The notes below the pieces were generated by a model. That model did no database searches. It saw only the letters and a program-made list of their open reading frames with translations, and had not been told where the DNA came from. From Bathynomus jamesi (lineage: Eukaryota > Arthropoda > Malacostraca > Isopoda > Cirolanidae), in the NCBI GenBank assembly GCA_023014485.1, contig JAJOZX010002357.1:406501-470500 (forward strand): a stretch of 64,000 bases of DNA, given 5' to 3'. The position numbers were made by a program, and so were the translations under genes. The stretch's first letter is position 1, and every line of letters begins with the position of its first letter. Below are positions 1 to 9,231 of this stretch, in pieces.

Positions 1-12
1 TATGCGATCGAT

Positions 13-14
<2 letters not shown>

Positions 15-107
<93 letters not shown>
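15..107. repeat. (CT)n/(AT)n compound microsatellite
   Basis: About 27 CT units run directly into about 19 AT units. The same CT-then-AT arrangement recurs at 958-994, 2709-2775 and 54764-54840, so it probably travels with or forms beside dispersed repeats. Confidence 0.97.
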
Positions 108-110
<3 letters not shown>

Positions 111-790
111 CCTTACATATACCAACATATATTCTTATATTAAGAAGTTCCATTCAGTGAAATAATACTAATTATTTAACTTATTTCACCTTGGATTATA
201 TTGTTAATAGTAACGTAATATGATGATTTCACACACCTAAAATTTTGTGACCAACCGCTCCATAAAAGGAAGCCCTAAAATTTGAGATATAATAAGCTTA
301 AAAAGTGAAATCTGACATTCACTGTAAGATAATTTCTCACCGGACAATAAAATGGTCCTAAAAAGATTTTCTCAGATCTTACGACATCTTTGTTATAACA
401 TAAATTATCAGAATGAATAATGTCTAAAAACATTTACAAAGATCACTTATGAACAATTTCGTACCCTTGTGCAATATCATTCGAAAAAACACTACAACGG
501 GCAGTAACGCGATTAAAACCATACATTTTATCCAGTAACACCCGTATCCCGTGAACCAGTAGCAGTCTATAACGTATTTAAGGGGAGGCAAAGGACTTTT
601 AAAACTCCATTTATATAAAAATCTAAACTTCCGTGAAGACATTATTTTCCAATTGTCTCGCACCACTGCCTTCCTTTACCAACCCGACCAACAGTTATTA
701 TTAAAAGATACATAAACATTTTGGTACATAAACGCGTACATACAATAAATTACTTTCTTAAAGAATCATAACAGCCACATCAATCCAGGT
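108..790. other. AT-rich stretch without recognisable feature
   Basis: I see no coding potential with family resemblance, no terminal inverted repeats and no RNA gene. The longest open frame (about 80 codons, minus strand, 424-666) has no recognisable motif and is probably chance. Confidence 0.5.
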
Positions 791-794
791 AAAT

Positions 795-945
795 AGTGAA
801 GATGCATTTGAGGAGAGGGAGATGGTGGTAGAGGGAGATGGGGGGATGGGGTAATGGGGGATGGAGGAGTGCCAAGGGGGTGTGCTAGTTGAATACTCGT
901 ATAGAGTATGGGTACCCAACTCCTAACCTAACCTAACCTAATTAT
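795..945. repeat. G-rich dispersed repeat ending in CCTAACC units
   Basis: A purine-rich strand with repeated GGGGATGG/GAGGGAGATGG words is followed by GAGTGCCAA, a TATAGAGTATGG segment and three to four CCTAACC repeats. The reverse complement of 11280-11450 carries the same words in the same order, so this is one dispersed repeat family present twice. No terminal repeats or coding region are visible. Confidence 0.6.
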
Positions 946-957
946 TATACTTGACAT

Positions 958-995
<38 letters not shown>

Positions 996-1002
996 ATGCA
1001 AA

Positions 1003-1076
1003 TACACAAGGGGAAAAAAAAATTATTTCAAGGCCTTTCGTGTATTTTCTTTTTTTCCTTGTGGTTTGCATCATTC
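1003..1076 (-). mobile_element. 3' tail fragment of a Penelope-like element (ribozyme type 2)
   Basis: Read on the minus strand, the fragment gives the second half of a hammerhead-like core (stem-II strand ATACAC, then GAAA, then a palindromic AAGGCCTT stem III at about 1027-1046), followed by an A/T-rich tail ending TTTGCATCAT. The same tail, with the first half of the core, is present at 54406-54490. The fragment is itself partly palindromic, because GATGCAAA occurs at both ends. Assignment to a PLE is by analogy with the better preserved copies in this window. Confidence 0.5.
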
Positions 1077-1312
1077 ATTTCACGTGTTTAAGTGTGAAAT
1101 TTATCCCATATATAGTGTATGTAGGCTATATACAATAAAATATGATTTCATAGAGTTTTTTTAGAATAAAAATTAGAAACATTTGTTGAAAATTTGTATT
1201 AAAATATTTAAAATATTTGCGAAATATTAAATTAAACACTGAAGATTATTTTCGTTACCCTTTGAATTATCGAAGAAAACGACATCGATGAATTGGGTTA
1301 AGGATATATATA

Positions 1313-1801
1313 CAGGGTGCGGCATAAGTCGCTTTACCAAGAATAATGAAATCACCTTGTGAAGAATAATAATATGCCGAGAAAAATTATTTTTATGTTC
1401 GGCAACATTGATTCGGCAACACTGATATGGCAACACTGTCTCGGTAATACTGACTCGGCAACACTGATTTTAGTACGCTGGGTGCAGTATTAAGTTGACT
1501 AGCTTACGATTTAGTACTGTTGAAATTGCAATCTGTGCAGTGTTAATTTTTTTTTTGTCCTTTCATGATGAACAGAAAATTAGACTTCGATCGCATGAAG
1601 ACTTTGATAAGCGAAGAGTTCGAAACGTTGAATAATAACAAAGAACTGTGTCGCGCTATATGTTGTTCAGTGGTTCAAAGCTGCAACGTGTGTATTCAGC
1701 ATGATGGAGGACATTTTCAACAATTTCTGTAATAAATAATAAATAGTATCCTTCACAATATGATTTCATTATTCTCGGTAAAGCGACTTATGCCACACCT
1801 G
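1313..1801 (+). mobile_element. Mariner deletion derivative (489 bp) with TIRs and TA duplication
   Basis: The left end CAGGGTGCGGCATAAGTCGC and right end GCGACTTATGCCACACCTG are inverted repeats of about 40 bp (allowing mismatches), and both are flanked by TA, as in Tc1/mariner. The interior keeps only the last part of a transposase frame, so the copy cannot encode its own transposase. A stretch with repeated CGGCAACACTGA words (1400-1465) lies between the left TIR and the coding remnant. Confidence 0.85.
1565..1732 (+). pseudogene. Mariner transposase C-terminal remnant
   Basis: A 55-codon frame ends in CIQHDGGHFQQFL, which matches the C-terminal signature of mariner transposases (usually Cys-Ile plus GGHFEHL). 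The preceding residues form the short helical region that normally precedes it. All catalytic Asp residues are missing because everything upstream was deleted. It lies wholly inside the 1313-1801 TIR element, immediately before the right TIR, which is the expected place for the transposase end. Confidence 0.65.
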
Positions 1802-1848
1802 TATATATATATATATATATAATATTATATATATATATATATACTGTA

Positions 1849-2417
1849 CAGGGCTATTGAAAAATTCATCCGATTTCAACTGAGAATACTTCCGTACCTA
1901 TCAACCGTGCATCAACTGGGCATACACCACATGAAAGAGGAATCTCCGAGTTTTACAAGATCACCGCGAGAGGGCTCCAAAGTCCGCCGTGGCCTAGCCT
2001 AGCAACAAACAGTCAGTGTGAAATGGCGTCCGCACAGCAGAAGGCGTTTTGTGTGTTGCAGTTTTCGAGCTGTAAATCGGTAGTCACAGTGCAGCGTGAG
2101 TTTCGTCGACGTTACAGAACAGATCCACCGGTGCTCAGAGCATCCGTCGGTGGTATCGGCAGGTATCGGCACTGTGACTACCGATTTACAGCTCGAAAAC
2201 TGCAACACACAAAACGCCTTCTGCTGTGCGGACGCCATTTTCACACTGACTGTTTGTTGCTAGGCTAGGCCACGGCGTGACTTTGGAGCCCTCTCGCGGT
2301 GATTTTGTAAAACTCGGAGATTTCCTCTTTCATGTGGTGTATGCCCAGTTGATGCACGGTTGATAGGTACGGAAGTATTCTCAGTTGAAATCGGATGAAT
2401 CATTTTCAATAGCCCTG
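1849..2417. mobile_element. Foldback element built from two inverted mariner 5' ends
   Basis: The left arm (1849-about 2110) and right arm (about 2165-2417) are reverse complements over about 245 bp, with ends CAGGGCTATTGAAAA and TTTTCAATAGCCCTG flanked by TA. Each arm contains a mariner 5' UTR and the start of transposase: ATG at 2023 gives MASAQQKAFCVLQFSSCKSV followed by VTVQREFRRRYRTDPP, the first helix-turn-helix of mariner transposases. The minus strand repeats it from about 2244. No catalytic domain remains. Confidence 0.85.
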
Positions 2418-2700
2418 TATATATATATACTGTCTGTATATACTCGTATATATATTCAGAACTAGACATATGGTCTCCAGGGAATTTGAGAGGCACATTA
2501 TTCGTTTAATTTTGAATTTCTTGCGAAGATATGGTTTATCCACTTTACAAATTATTTTCAGGTTGTCACTCTGTATTGGGTGATTTTTCGCCATTTGCAT
2601 AATTTCTTATATTAGAATGCTTTAAAATATAATTTAAATTTCAATACGCTACTCTCTAGTAAATCCTAAACTGTATTGTAAAATAATCTATAATTATTAT
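2418..2700. other. Unassigned AT-rich spacer
   Basis: A short segment near 2458-2495 (AGAACTAGACATATGGTCTCC and following) resembles 7451-7490, so part of this spacer belongs to an unnamed dispersed repeat. Nothing else is recognisable. Confidence 0.4.
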
Positions 2701-2707
2701 ATTTGAC

Positions 2708-2708
<1 letters not shown>

Positions 2709-2775
<67 letters not shown>
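2709..2775. repeat. (CT)n/(AT)n microsatellite
   Basis: About 26 CT units are followed by about 7 AT units, directly abutting the outer end of the first PLE. PLE copies at 11757, 14146 and 60034 also abut AT tracts, which suggests an insertion preference or co-mobilised tail. Confidence 0.95.
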
Positions 2776-2854
2776 GAAAAATTATTTCACGAAAGTGACA
2801 CGTGAAAAGTATTTATGATGAATAAAACCACGAAGGAAAAAAGAACACAAACGG

Positions 2855-2894
2855 GTGCTCAAGCGCTTTCGTCTAATGACATCCTCAGGAACAC
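2855..2894 (-). ncRNA. Hammerhead ribozyme motif of PLE (intact core)
   Basis: On the minus strand: stem I strand GTGTTC, core CTGAGGA, one extra T, stem II GTC-ATTA-GAC, core GAA, then the palindrome AAGCGCTT acting as stem III, a UU cleavage position, and GAGCAC closing stem I (six pairs including one G-U). The tiny self-complementary stem III implies it would act best as a dimer, as reported for PLE hammerheads. Activity is inferred, not shown. Confidence 0.65.
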
Positions 2895-2971
2895 TGGAGT
2901 GAAAGGACAGATCAAGGCATATATAGGTTACAAAAATAAACATACATACATACATATTCATATATATATAC

Positions 2972-3019
<48 letters not shown>

Positions 3020-3152
3020 AGCATAGAAAAAAATTGTGGGAGGAGCCAACATTTATAGTTTATGAAACAGATCACAAAAGATAAAGAAATAAAATATAAT
3101 AATAAATAAAATTGAGAAAAAATTAATTACCAAATAGTGCCTTAGTGATATA

Positions 3153-4076
3153 CAGGGTGGGCGGAAAGTAGCTCCCTATTTTGGATTGGTAAAAAAATAC
3201 GTATATTATCCATTTATTTCAGAAGGAATAATATAAAAGGTAGGCATACATGGTAGATTTTCTCTAAAATTCAATGTGGGCTCCAACTCTTTCCACCAGC
3301 TTCTGGAGCCGCCCAGGAATGGCGTCCACTGACTTTAGCAGGAACTCCGGCGGGATGGAGGACATGACTTCCCGAATTCGGTCCTCCAGTTCTTCCAATG
3401 TCCTCGGTTTGGTGCGGTAGACTTCTTCCTTTACCCACCCCAAAGAAAGAAGTCGCACGGTGTCAAGTCGGGGCTCCTGGCTGGCCATTGATGTGGACCA
3501 CGACGACCCATCCAACGCCCAGGGAAGTGGGCATCCAGCCACTCACGGACAACAAGAGCGAAGTGCGGAGGGGCGCCATCTTGCATAAATATCAGATCGT
3601 CGATGTTCTCCCATGTGCTGACAACCGGCCAGACCTCGTTTCGCAACATAGCAAGGTACCGCTCAGCATTCATGGTGTTGCGCAGAAGAAACGGCCCACA
3701 ACCTGATCTGAGGTCATACCACACCACACAGTTACACTGAACCGATTCTGCCGTTTTTCAGCGGTAACCGTGCGACTTCTTTCTTTGGGGGTGGGTAAAG
3801 GAAGAAGTCTACCGCACCAAACCGAGGACATTGGAAGAACTGGAGGACCGAATTCGGGAAGTCATGTCCTCCATCCCGCCGGAGTTCCTGCTAAAGTCAG
3901 TGGACGCCATTCCTGGGCGGCTCCAGAAGCTGGTGGAAAGAGTTGGAGCCCACATTGAATTTTAGAGAAAACCTACCATGTATGCCTACCTTTTCATATT
4001 ATTTCTTCTGAAATAAATGGATAATATACGTATTTTTTACCAATCCAAAATAGGGAGCTACTTTCCGCCCACCCTG
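3153..4076 (-). mobile_element. Non-autonomous mariner with inverted 3' end, copy 1
   Basis: TIRs CAGGGTGGGCGGAAAGTAGC and its complement lie at both ends, flanked by TA. The minus strand carries the transposase 3' half (3770 to 3264). The plus strand from about 3770 to 3965 repeats the last 60 codons, so both ends of the element are the 3' end. The same rearranged element occurs in opposite orientation at 37266-38193, so the rearranged form itself transposed. It interrupts the left arm of PLE copy A. Confidence 0.9.
3264..3770 (-). pseudogene. Mariner transposase, catalytic C-terminal half
   Basis: The frame reads from a WYDL..GPFLL region through IFMQDGAPPHF (second catalytic Asp) and WPARSPDLTPCDFFLWG (third Asp, about 36 residues later by my count) to the C-terminus KLVERVGAHIEF. 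The N-terminal DNA-binding half and the first Asp are absent. A one-base loss in the run of G around 3428-3440, next to FLWG, shifts the frame relative to the better preserved copy at 37560-38081, so this copy is broken. Confidence 0.8.
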
Positions 4077-4081
4077 TATAT

Positions 4082-4138
4082 GTCACAGCCTAAATAATCA
4101 TAAAGAAATAAACAGGCAAATAAAAAAACCACAAATAT

Positions 4139-4185
<47 letters not shown>

Positions 4186-4872
4186 ATAAAAGACACTTTT
4201 AGCACTTTGGCCGACCTTCAATATAAATTCAAATGGCTTGTTTATGGAACAGGTCACAAAAGAATAAAGAAAAAAAATAAATATAAATATTGTAAGTGGA
4301 GTCTATAAATTCAAGCTCAAAAGGGAAGTTTTACAATCAATTTAATAGATGATGCCAAATTGATATATATGTCACAAAGAAATAAAGAAATAAACCACAA
4401 AAAAAAAAAAAAAAAATTAATTATTAAAAAAATAATAAAAAATAATAATAATAAATTGAAAGATAAATTTTAAGAGAGGCAACCAATTTATAAGGGAAAA
4501 AATAACCACATATGCATATTATAGTCACAAACGAATAAAAAAGTACAAGTAAATATAAATTGGAAAACAAAATGATGCCTAGATGATATATAAAGAACAA
4601 TAAAATATATATACAACATATATACGGTATATATACGAAATATAAACGCAATATATACAGAATAATATTATATATATATAATATATATATATATGCATAA
4701 GGGAAAAAAAATTACCAAATTTGTTTTTATAATTATTGTCTGAAAAAACGGTAGGTCGCAAAAGAATAAAGAAATAAAAATAAATATAAATTGAAAAAAA
4801 ATTACAAATAATACACGTACCCATGTATACCCGCATAACCAAATATATATACATATACACACATATATACAA

Positions 4873-4905
<33 letters not shown>

Positions 4906-5213
4906 CACATACAAGCTTGACAATCGCGAAATGAGAAATCATCGCGCAGAACCTTTGTGAGGTTGTAAGGTAAGGTAAGGTACATACACATATATATATA
5001 TATATATATATACGTTTAACTGCATACATACATACATACATACATACATATACACACATACATACATACATATACACACATATATACATAAAACACATTT
5101 AACTGCAATGACCACACACATACTCACATACACATACATACATACACATACACGCATACAGCAAAAAATTGAAAAATAAAATTGTGAGAGAAACAAAAGA
5201 CAAAAACAAATTT
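4082..5213 (-). repeat. PLE 3' region with tandem degenerate units
   Basis: Units recognisable by GTCACAAAAGAATAAAGAAAT-like words recur near 4082, 4252, 4371, 4525 and 4756. Several also carry a complement of GGCATCATCTATTAAA, an echo of the GIY-YIG coding box (4335-4365). Between units there are AT tracts and tetranucleotide ACAT/ATAC arrays (5025-5160). No host gene is seen here. Confidence 0.6.
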
Positions 5214-5906
5214 TTACCAAAGATTTAACAACCTGCCCTTTTTGTTTAAATCCATTCTGAAGGAATTCAGAGCAACGGGATCGAGTTGAAACAGACCTTT
5301 ACTCATGTTAAGGTTATTTGTAAGTTGAATTATAGCCGACTCAAGAATATTTCTATTAACAATGTTGCTAGAGTGAAACAAAACTGAAACATTATTCCAA
5401 TCAATACAATGGGATAACTCTGACAAATGGACAAAAAGGGCACTGGACAACTGTCCCGTTCTAACGGAATATTGATGCTGTTTTACACGCGTTTGCAAAT
5501 CCTTTCCCGTCTGACCTATGTAAAAGGAATCACATTGCTTACACCCAATTTTATAGATAATGCCTAAATTATTGGTAGGGCTATTTTTTACTATGATGTT
5601 TTTCACAATATTGTTATATGAAAAAACTACACTGATATCCAAAAGTTTAAGTACATTAGCAATGCCTAAGAAGCCCGGGAAAAATGGAAGTACTAAAATA
5701 TTCTTTGACAAGGTGCGAGTGTTATTATTCACACGATAGAAGGTTCGTTTAGCCTTATTAAGACAAGATTCCATGAACGCAGATGGGTAACACAACTCAC
5801 TTCCAATACCGTTGATATTTTCCAATTCGGCATCGATGTATTCCGGACTGGCGATCCTAAGAGCGCGAAGAAACATTGAGGAAAATATGGCCTTTTTAAT
5901 AGGGGT
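5214..5906 (-). pseudogene. PLE polyprotein C-terminus: RT thumb plus GIY-YIG endonuclease
   Basis: About 230 codons are open to a TAA at 5214. The first part (AIFSSMFLRALRIASPEYID and on through RVNNNTRTLSKNILVLPFFP) is the RT thumb/linker of Penelope-like proteins. The second part holds the GIY-YIG nuclease: GIIYKIGCKQCDSFYIGQTG, then KDLQTRVKQHQYSVR with the conserved Arg, and the C-terminal ILESAIIQL segment containing the family Glu. The two Cys of KIGCKQC fit the Zn-associated CCHH-type linker of PLE nucleases. The frame is intact over this stretch but lacks the RT fingers and palm upstream, where it meets the inverted tail at about 5930. In active PLEs the nuclease nicks target DNA for reverse transcription. 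Confidence 0.85.
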
Positions 5907-5927
5907 GTCATGTCCAGAGTAAAAGTG

Positions 5928-5931
<4 letters not shown>

Positions 5932-5962
<31 letters not shown>

Positions 5963-6137
5963 TTGTATATATGTGTGTATATGTATATATATTTGGTTAT
6001 GCGGGTATACATGGGTACGTGTATTATTTGTAATTTTTTTTCAATTTATATTTATTTTTATTTCTTTATTCTTTTGCGACCTACCGTTTTTTCAGACAAT
6101 AATTATAAAAACAAATTTGGTAATTTTTTTTCCCTTA

Positions 6138-6174
<37 letters not shown>

Positions 6175-6657
6175 TGTATATATTGCGTTTATATTTCGTA
6201 TATATACCGTATATATGTTGTATATATATTTTATTGTTCTTTATATATCATCTAGGCATCATTTTGTTTTCCAATTTATATTTACTTGTACTTTTTTTAT
6301 TCGTTTGTGACTATAATATGCATATGTGGTTATTTTTTCCCTTATAAATTGGTTGCCTCTCTTAAAATTTATCTTTCAATTTATTATTATTATTTTTTAT
6401 TATTTTTTTAATTAATTAATTTTTTTTTTTTTTTGTGGTTTATTTCTTTATTTCTTTGTGACATATATATCAATTTGGCATCATCTATTAAATTGATTGT
6501 AAAACTTCCCTTTTGAGCTTGAATTTATAGACTCCACTTACAATATTTATATTTATTTTTATTTCTTTATTCTTTTGTGACCTGTTCCATAAACAAGCCA
6601 TTTGAATTTCTATTGAAGGTCGGCCAAAGTGCTAAAAGTGTCTTTTTATATATATAT

Positions 6658-6688
<31 letters not shown>

Positions 6689-6892
6689 GTATGTATATTG
6701 TGGTTTTTTTATTTGCCTGTTTATTTCTTTATGATTATTTAGGCTGTGACATATATATCACTAAGGCACTATTGGTAATTAATTTTTTCTCAATTTATAT
6801 TTATATTTATTTTTATTTCTTTATTCTTTTGTGATCTGTTTCATAAACTATAAATGTTGGCTCCTCCCACAATTTTTTCTATGCTTACTATA

Positions 6893-6941
<49 letters not shown>

Positions 6942-7107
6942 TATGTATATGTATATATATATATATGAATATGTATGTATGTATGTTTATTTTTGTAACC
7001 TATATATTGCCTTGATCTGTCCTTTCACTCCAGTGTTCTTGAGGATGTCATTAGATGAAAGCGCTTGAGCACCCGTTTGTGTTTCTTTTTTCCTTCGTGG
7101 TTTTATT

Positions 7108-7118
<11 letters not shown>
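5932..7118 (+). repeat. Inverted tail (right arm) of PLE copy A
   Basis: This mirrors the left arm: CT/GT and AT tracts, the repeated CTTTATTCTTTTGTGACC words (6064, 6568, 6818) and the terminal segment CCTTCGTGGTTTTATTCATC. It carries the degenerate ribozyme at 7033-7072. The GIY-YIG echo GGCATCATCTATTAAATTGA is at 6477. Confidence 0.75.
7033..7072 (+). ncRNA. Degenerate hammerhead motif of PLE copy A right arm
   Basis: Same layout as 2855-2894, but the core reads TTGAGGA instead of CTGAGGA and the last stem II base before GAAA is T instead of C. Both changes hit conserved positions, so this copy should be inactive. Confidence 0.55.
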
Positions 7119-7138
<20 letters not shown>

Positions 7139-7143
<5 letters not shown>

Positions 7144-7415
7144 CAGTCAATGTGTGAAACCAGTCATTTCAGGTAACGCCTAAGAGCTTCAGGCATTTCC
7201 CGTAATTCGATTAACCGATTAACGACTTCCTGAAAGTTATGTTAAGTTATGTTAGGTCATGTTAAGGTAGTTAGGTTAGGTTATGATAAATTAGGTTAGT
7301 TAGGTTAGTTTAGTAATGCGTATCACCTATGTTTAAAGGTCACAGGTATTACGCGAAATGCTTGAAATTTTTAGGCATTACGTGAAATGACTGGATTTAC
7401 ACATTGCCTGTAACA
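7139..7415. mobile_element. 277-bp TIR element with internal GGTTAGG runs
   Basis: Ends TGTTGCAGTCAATGTGTGAA and TTACACATTGCCTGTAACA are inverted repeats continuing into a second pair (GTCATTTC / GAAATGAC, then AGGCATT / AATGCCT). The centre contains several TTAGGTTAG repeats. A second copy of the same family, interrupted by a hAT, lies at 42911-43986. No coding capacity, so this is a MITE; the superfamily is not clear. Confidence 0.75.
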
Positions 7416-7551
7416 TATATACGAGTATATAAATACACAAAACAGTTCATTAGAACTAAACATATAGTCTCCATGGAATTTACCCATAGAACAATGTAGC
7501 GAGTCTATAATTGAACGTTGAAGAAGCTTAGTTTTTGTATATTTTATCTTA

Positions 7552-8409
7552 TTAACCTATTAGTGCCCACTGGCAAGGCCGGCGAGAGCTGCCCCGGGCC
7601 CCGGGGAAGGATTAGTATATGGGCCCCCGTGTTTACTCAGTATTTTATTATGAATGTTTTTTGTGTACATAACGAGCAAACTGATTATATGTCCAAGTCA
7701 CTATTCAAAACATACAGTATGAGTAAACAACTTGGAGGAAAATAACCATTTTATTTTTCGAATCAATTATATTAATTCTATCACCATACAATTTACAAAT
7801 GCAGTACTAGTCCATACAGGCAAGACAATTGTTTACTGCAAGATTTTCATAATTAGAAGTGTACTTTCTTTGCCTTCTCTCTAGCAAAGTGGTAAATGAT
7901 TCTGATGAAATTTAAAGTACGGGCTAACTGGCTTTCAGTTACAATGGTTCCCAGATCTGTCAGTCGGTCTTGGGCATTGGTGGACCGCGGATAATATTTT
8001 ATCTGTTTCAGTTTGACCATGATAATCTCTATAAAATGTATGTTCATTAATTATATTTCCTCCCTGTTATTTAATCAATTGCCTTATTAGTATTTTTAGA
8101 TTTTATTCCCCCCTCTTTCCGGGCCCCCTAGAGGTCCGGGCCTCGGGGATTTAACCCGGCTTCCCCGCTCTCTCGGCGGCCCTGCCCATTGATAGAATTT
8201 TCTACCGGCAAAATTGTTTGCCATTATTGCATCACTTTTTCTTATATTCACGTAATCTTCGGTATGAGTCAGTGACATGACACAATCACTTAGACTGCGT
8301 CATATCAATGACTCATACCGAAGATCATGTGAATGCCAGAAAAAATGATGCAATAATGACAAACAATTTTGCTGGTAGGAAATTCTACCAACGGGCGCTA
8401 ATGGGTTAA
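7552..8409. mobile_element. piggyBac-type palindromic MITE (TTAA ends) with nested hAT
   Basis: The element is bounded by TTAA on both sides, with ends TTAACCTATTAGTGCCC and GGGCGCTAATGGGTTAA. Apart from an insertion in the left arm (7574-8184), left and right arms are reverse complements (8195-8275 against 8308-8390, sharing ATTATTGCATCA and CTTCGGTATGAGTCA). TTAA duplication plus a TTAACCC-like end is the piggyBac hallmark. No transposase remains. Confidence 0.65.
7574..8184. mobile_element. hAT-like non-autonomous element nested in the TTAA MITE
   Basis: Ends CAAGGCCGGCGAGAG and CTCTCGGCGGCCCTG are imperfect inverted repeats, followed inward on both sides by GC-rich GGGCCCC/CCCCGGG blocks. 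Flanks CCCACTGG and CCCATTGA are probably a decayed 8-bp duplication (six of eight match). Removing the insertion restores the symmetry of the surrounding palindrome. A 64-codon frame inside has no recognised motif. Confidence 0.55.
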
Positions 8410-8420
8410 GAGGTATAGAC

Positions 8421-9216
8421 TAGGGTTTCTCAACCGGGATCCCGGGGAGAAAATGATAATCTTAAATCTCGGGACAAGCGCGGCGCGGCAAATCCCGGGA
8501 TTTCTGGGGTTTTGTAAAGTATTCTATAAACGTTATTTGAAATAGTTTTACATTAATTTACTACTGCTAGAAAATACAAACATAACAACTATGATGACAT
8601 ATTTATAATAGCACGTAGCGTTGTACAGCCCGAATAGTGCCTATAATTCCCTGTATTGTTGTGCATGTGTAATATGACTGGTATTTTTGATGATTGACTC
8701 GGACTGAAAGCCAATCATCATTTGATTTCCCCGAATCGAACATTTTGTGGTTTAGTGGATTTTAATTTTGGTTATTATTTTCAATTCAGTGTCATGCCTT
8801 TTGCTGTTGATATTTTTTTTACTAAAAATTAGTTAGAAGTATGTATATAAAAGGTGTTGTGTTCGTATAAATTACACTAAAATATAATTTATTTTTGTTG
8901 AAGTGCAAAGCTGCAAATTAGCATTGTATCATAATAATAACCACGTAGGCTATATATCGTATTTATGTTTCTGCAGTGTTTGAAACTCGACCTAGGCTAT
9001 ATCCTTTATTATATTTATCATTATTGTGTTAAAATATTTATATATTTATATTCAGTATTAACTAACTAATCTAGGTTTATCTAATGCTAATTAAACATTT
9101 TAAAACTTTATTATCATTATTTTTTATAAACCGGGAAATCTCGGGATCACGGGACGATGGCTGATTTTTTCTCAGAAAAACGAGCTAGTGAAAACCCCTG
9201 AAAACGAGAAACCCTA
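8421..9216. mobile_element. hAT-type non-autonomous element, 796 bp, 8-bp TSD
   Basis: Ends TAGGGTTTCTCAACCGGGAT and ACGAGAAACCCTA are hAT-style TIRs. The 8-bp duplication GTATAGAC is perfect (8413-8420 and 9217-9224) and fits the hAT target consensus nTnnnnAn. The inner TIR includes GATCCCGGG / CTCGGGATCACGGGA. No open frame of note. Confidence 0.85.
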
Positions 9217-9231
9217 GTATAGACTATAGAC

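Larger units (their letters stand above)
2776..7118 (-). mobile_element. Penelope-like element, copy A, head-to-head inverted structure
   Basis: The minus strand holds the C-terminal coding end (5906 to 5214) and a long 3' region down to 2776. The plus strand from about 5932 to 7118 repeats that 3' region in mirror image: for example 4800-4915 matches 5945-6035, and 2815-2960 matches 6975-7115. The left arm carries an inserted mariner (3153-4076) absent from the right arm. PLEs are known to carry terminal repeats in direct or inverted orientation and to encode RT plus GIY-YIG endonuclease. This copy is 5'-truncated, with no RT palm motifs. The arms differ by point changes and indels, so the duplication is old. 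Confidence 0.8.

Noticed and set aside
3431..3727. Apparent 98-codon gene overlapping several others on both strands
   Set aside because: It is the mariner transposase 3' half in a rearranged element; overlapping frames on the other strand are shadows of it.
4579..5220. Long overlapping frames rich in Tyr, Ile, Cys and Val
   Set aside because: They are translations of AT, GT and ACAT microsatellites in the PLE tail; composition is fully explained by the repeats.
7040..7110. Possible CRISPR-like spaced repeats between PLE tails
   Set aside because: Repeat units are PLE termini in inverted orientation with unequal spacing; the genome is eukaryotic.
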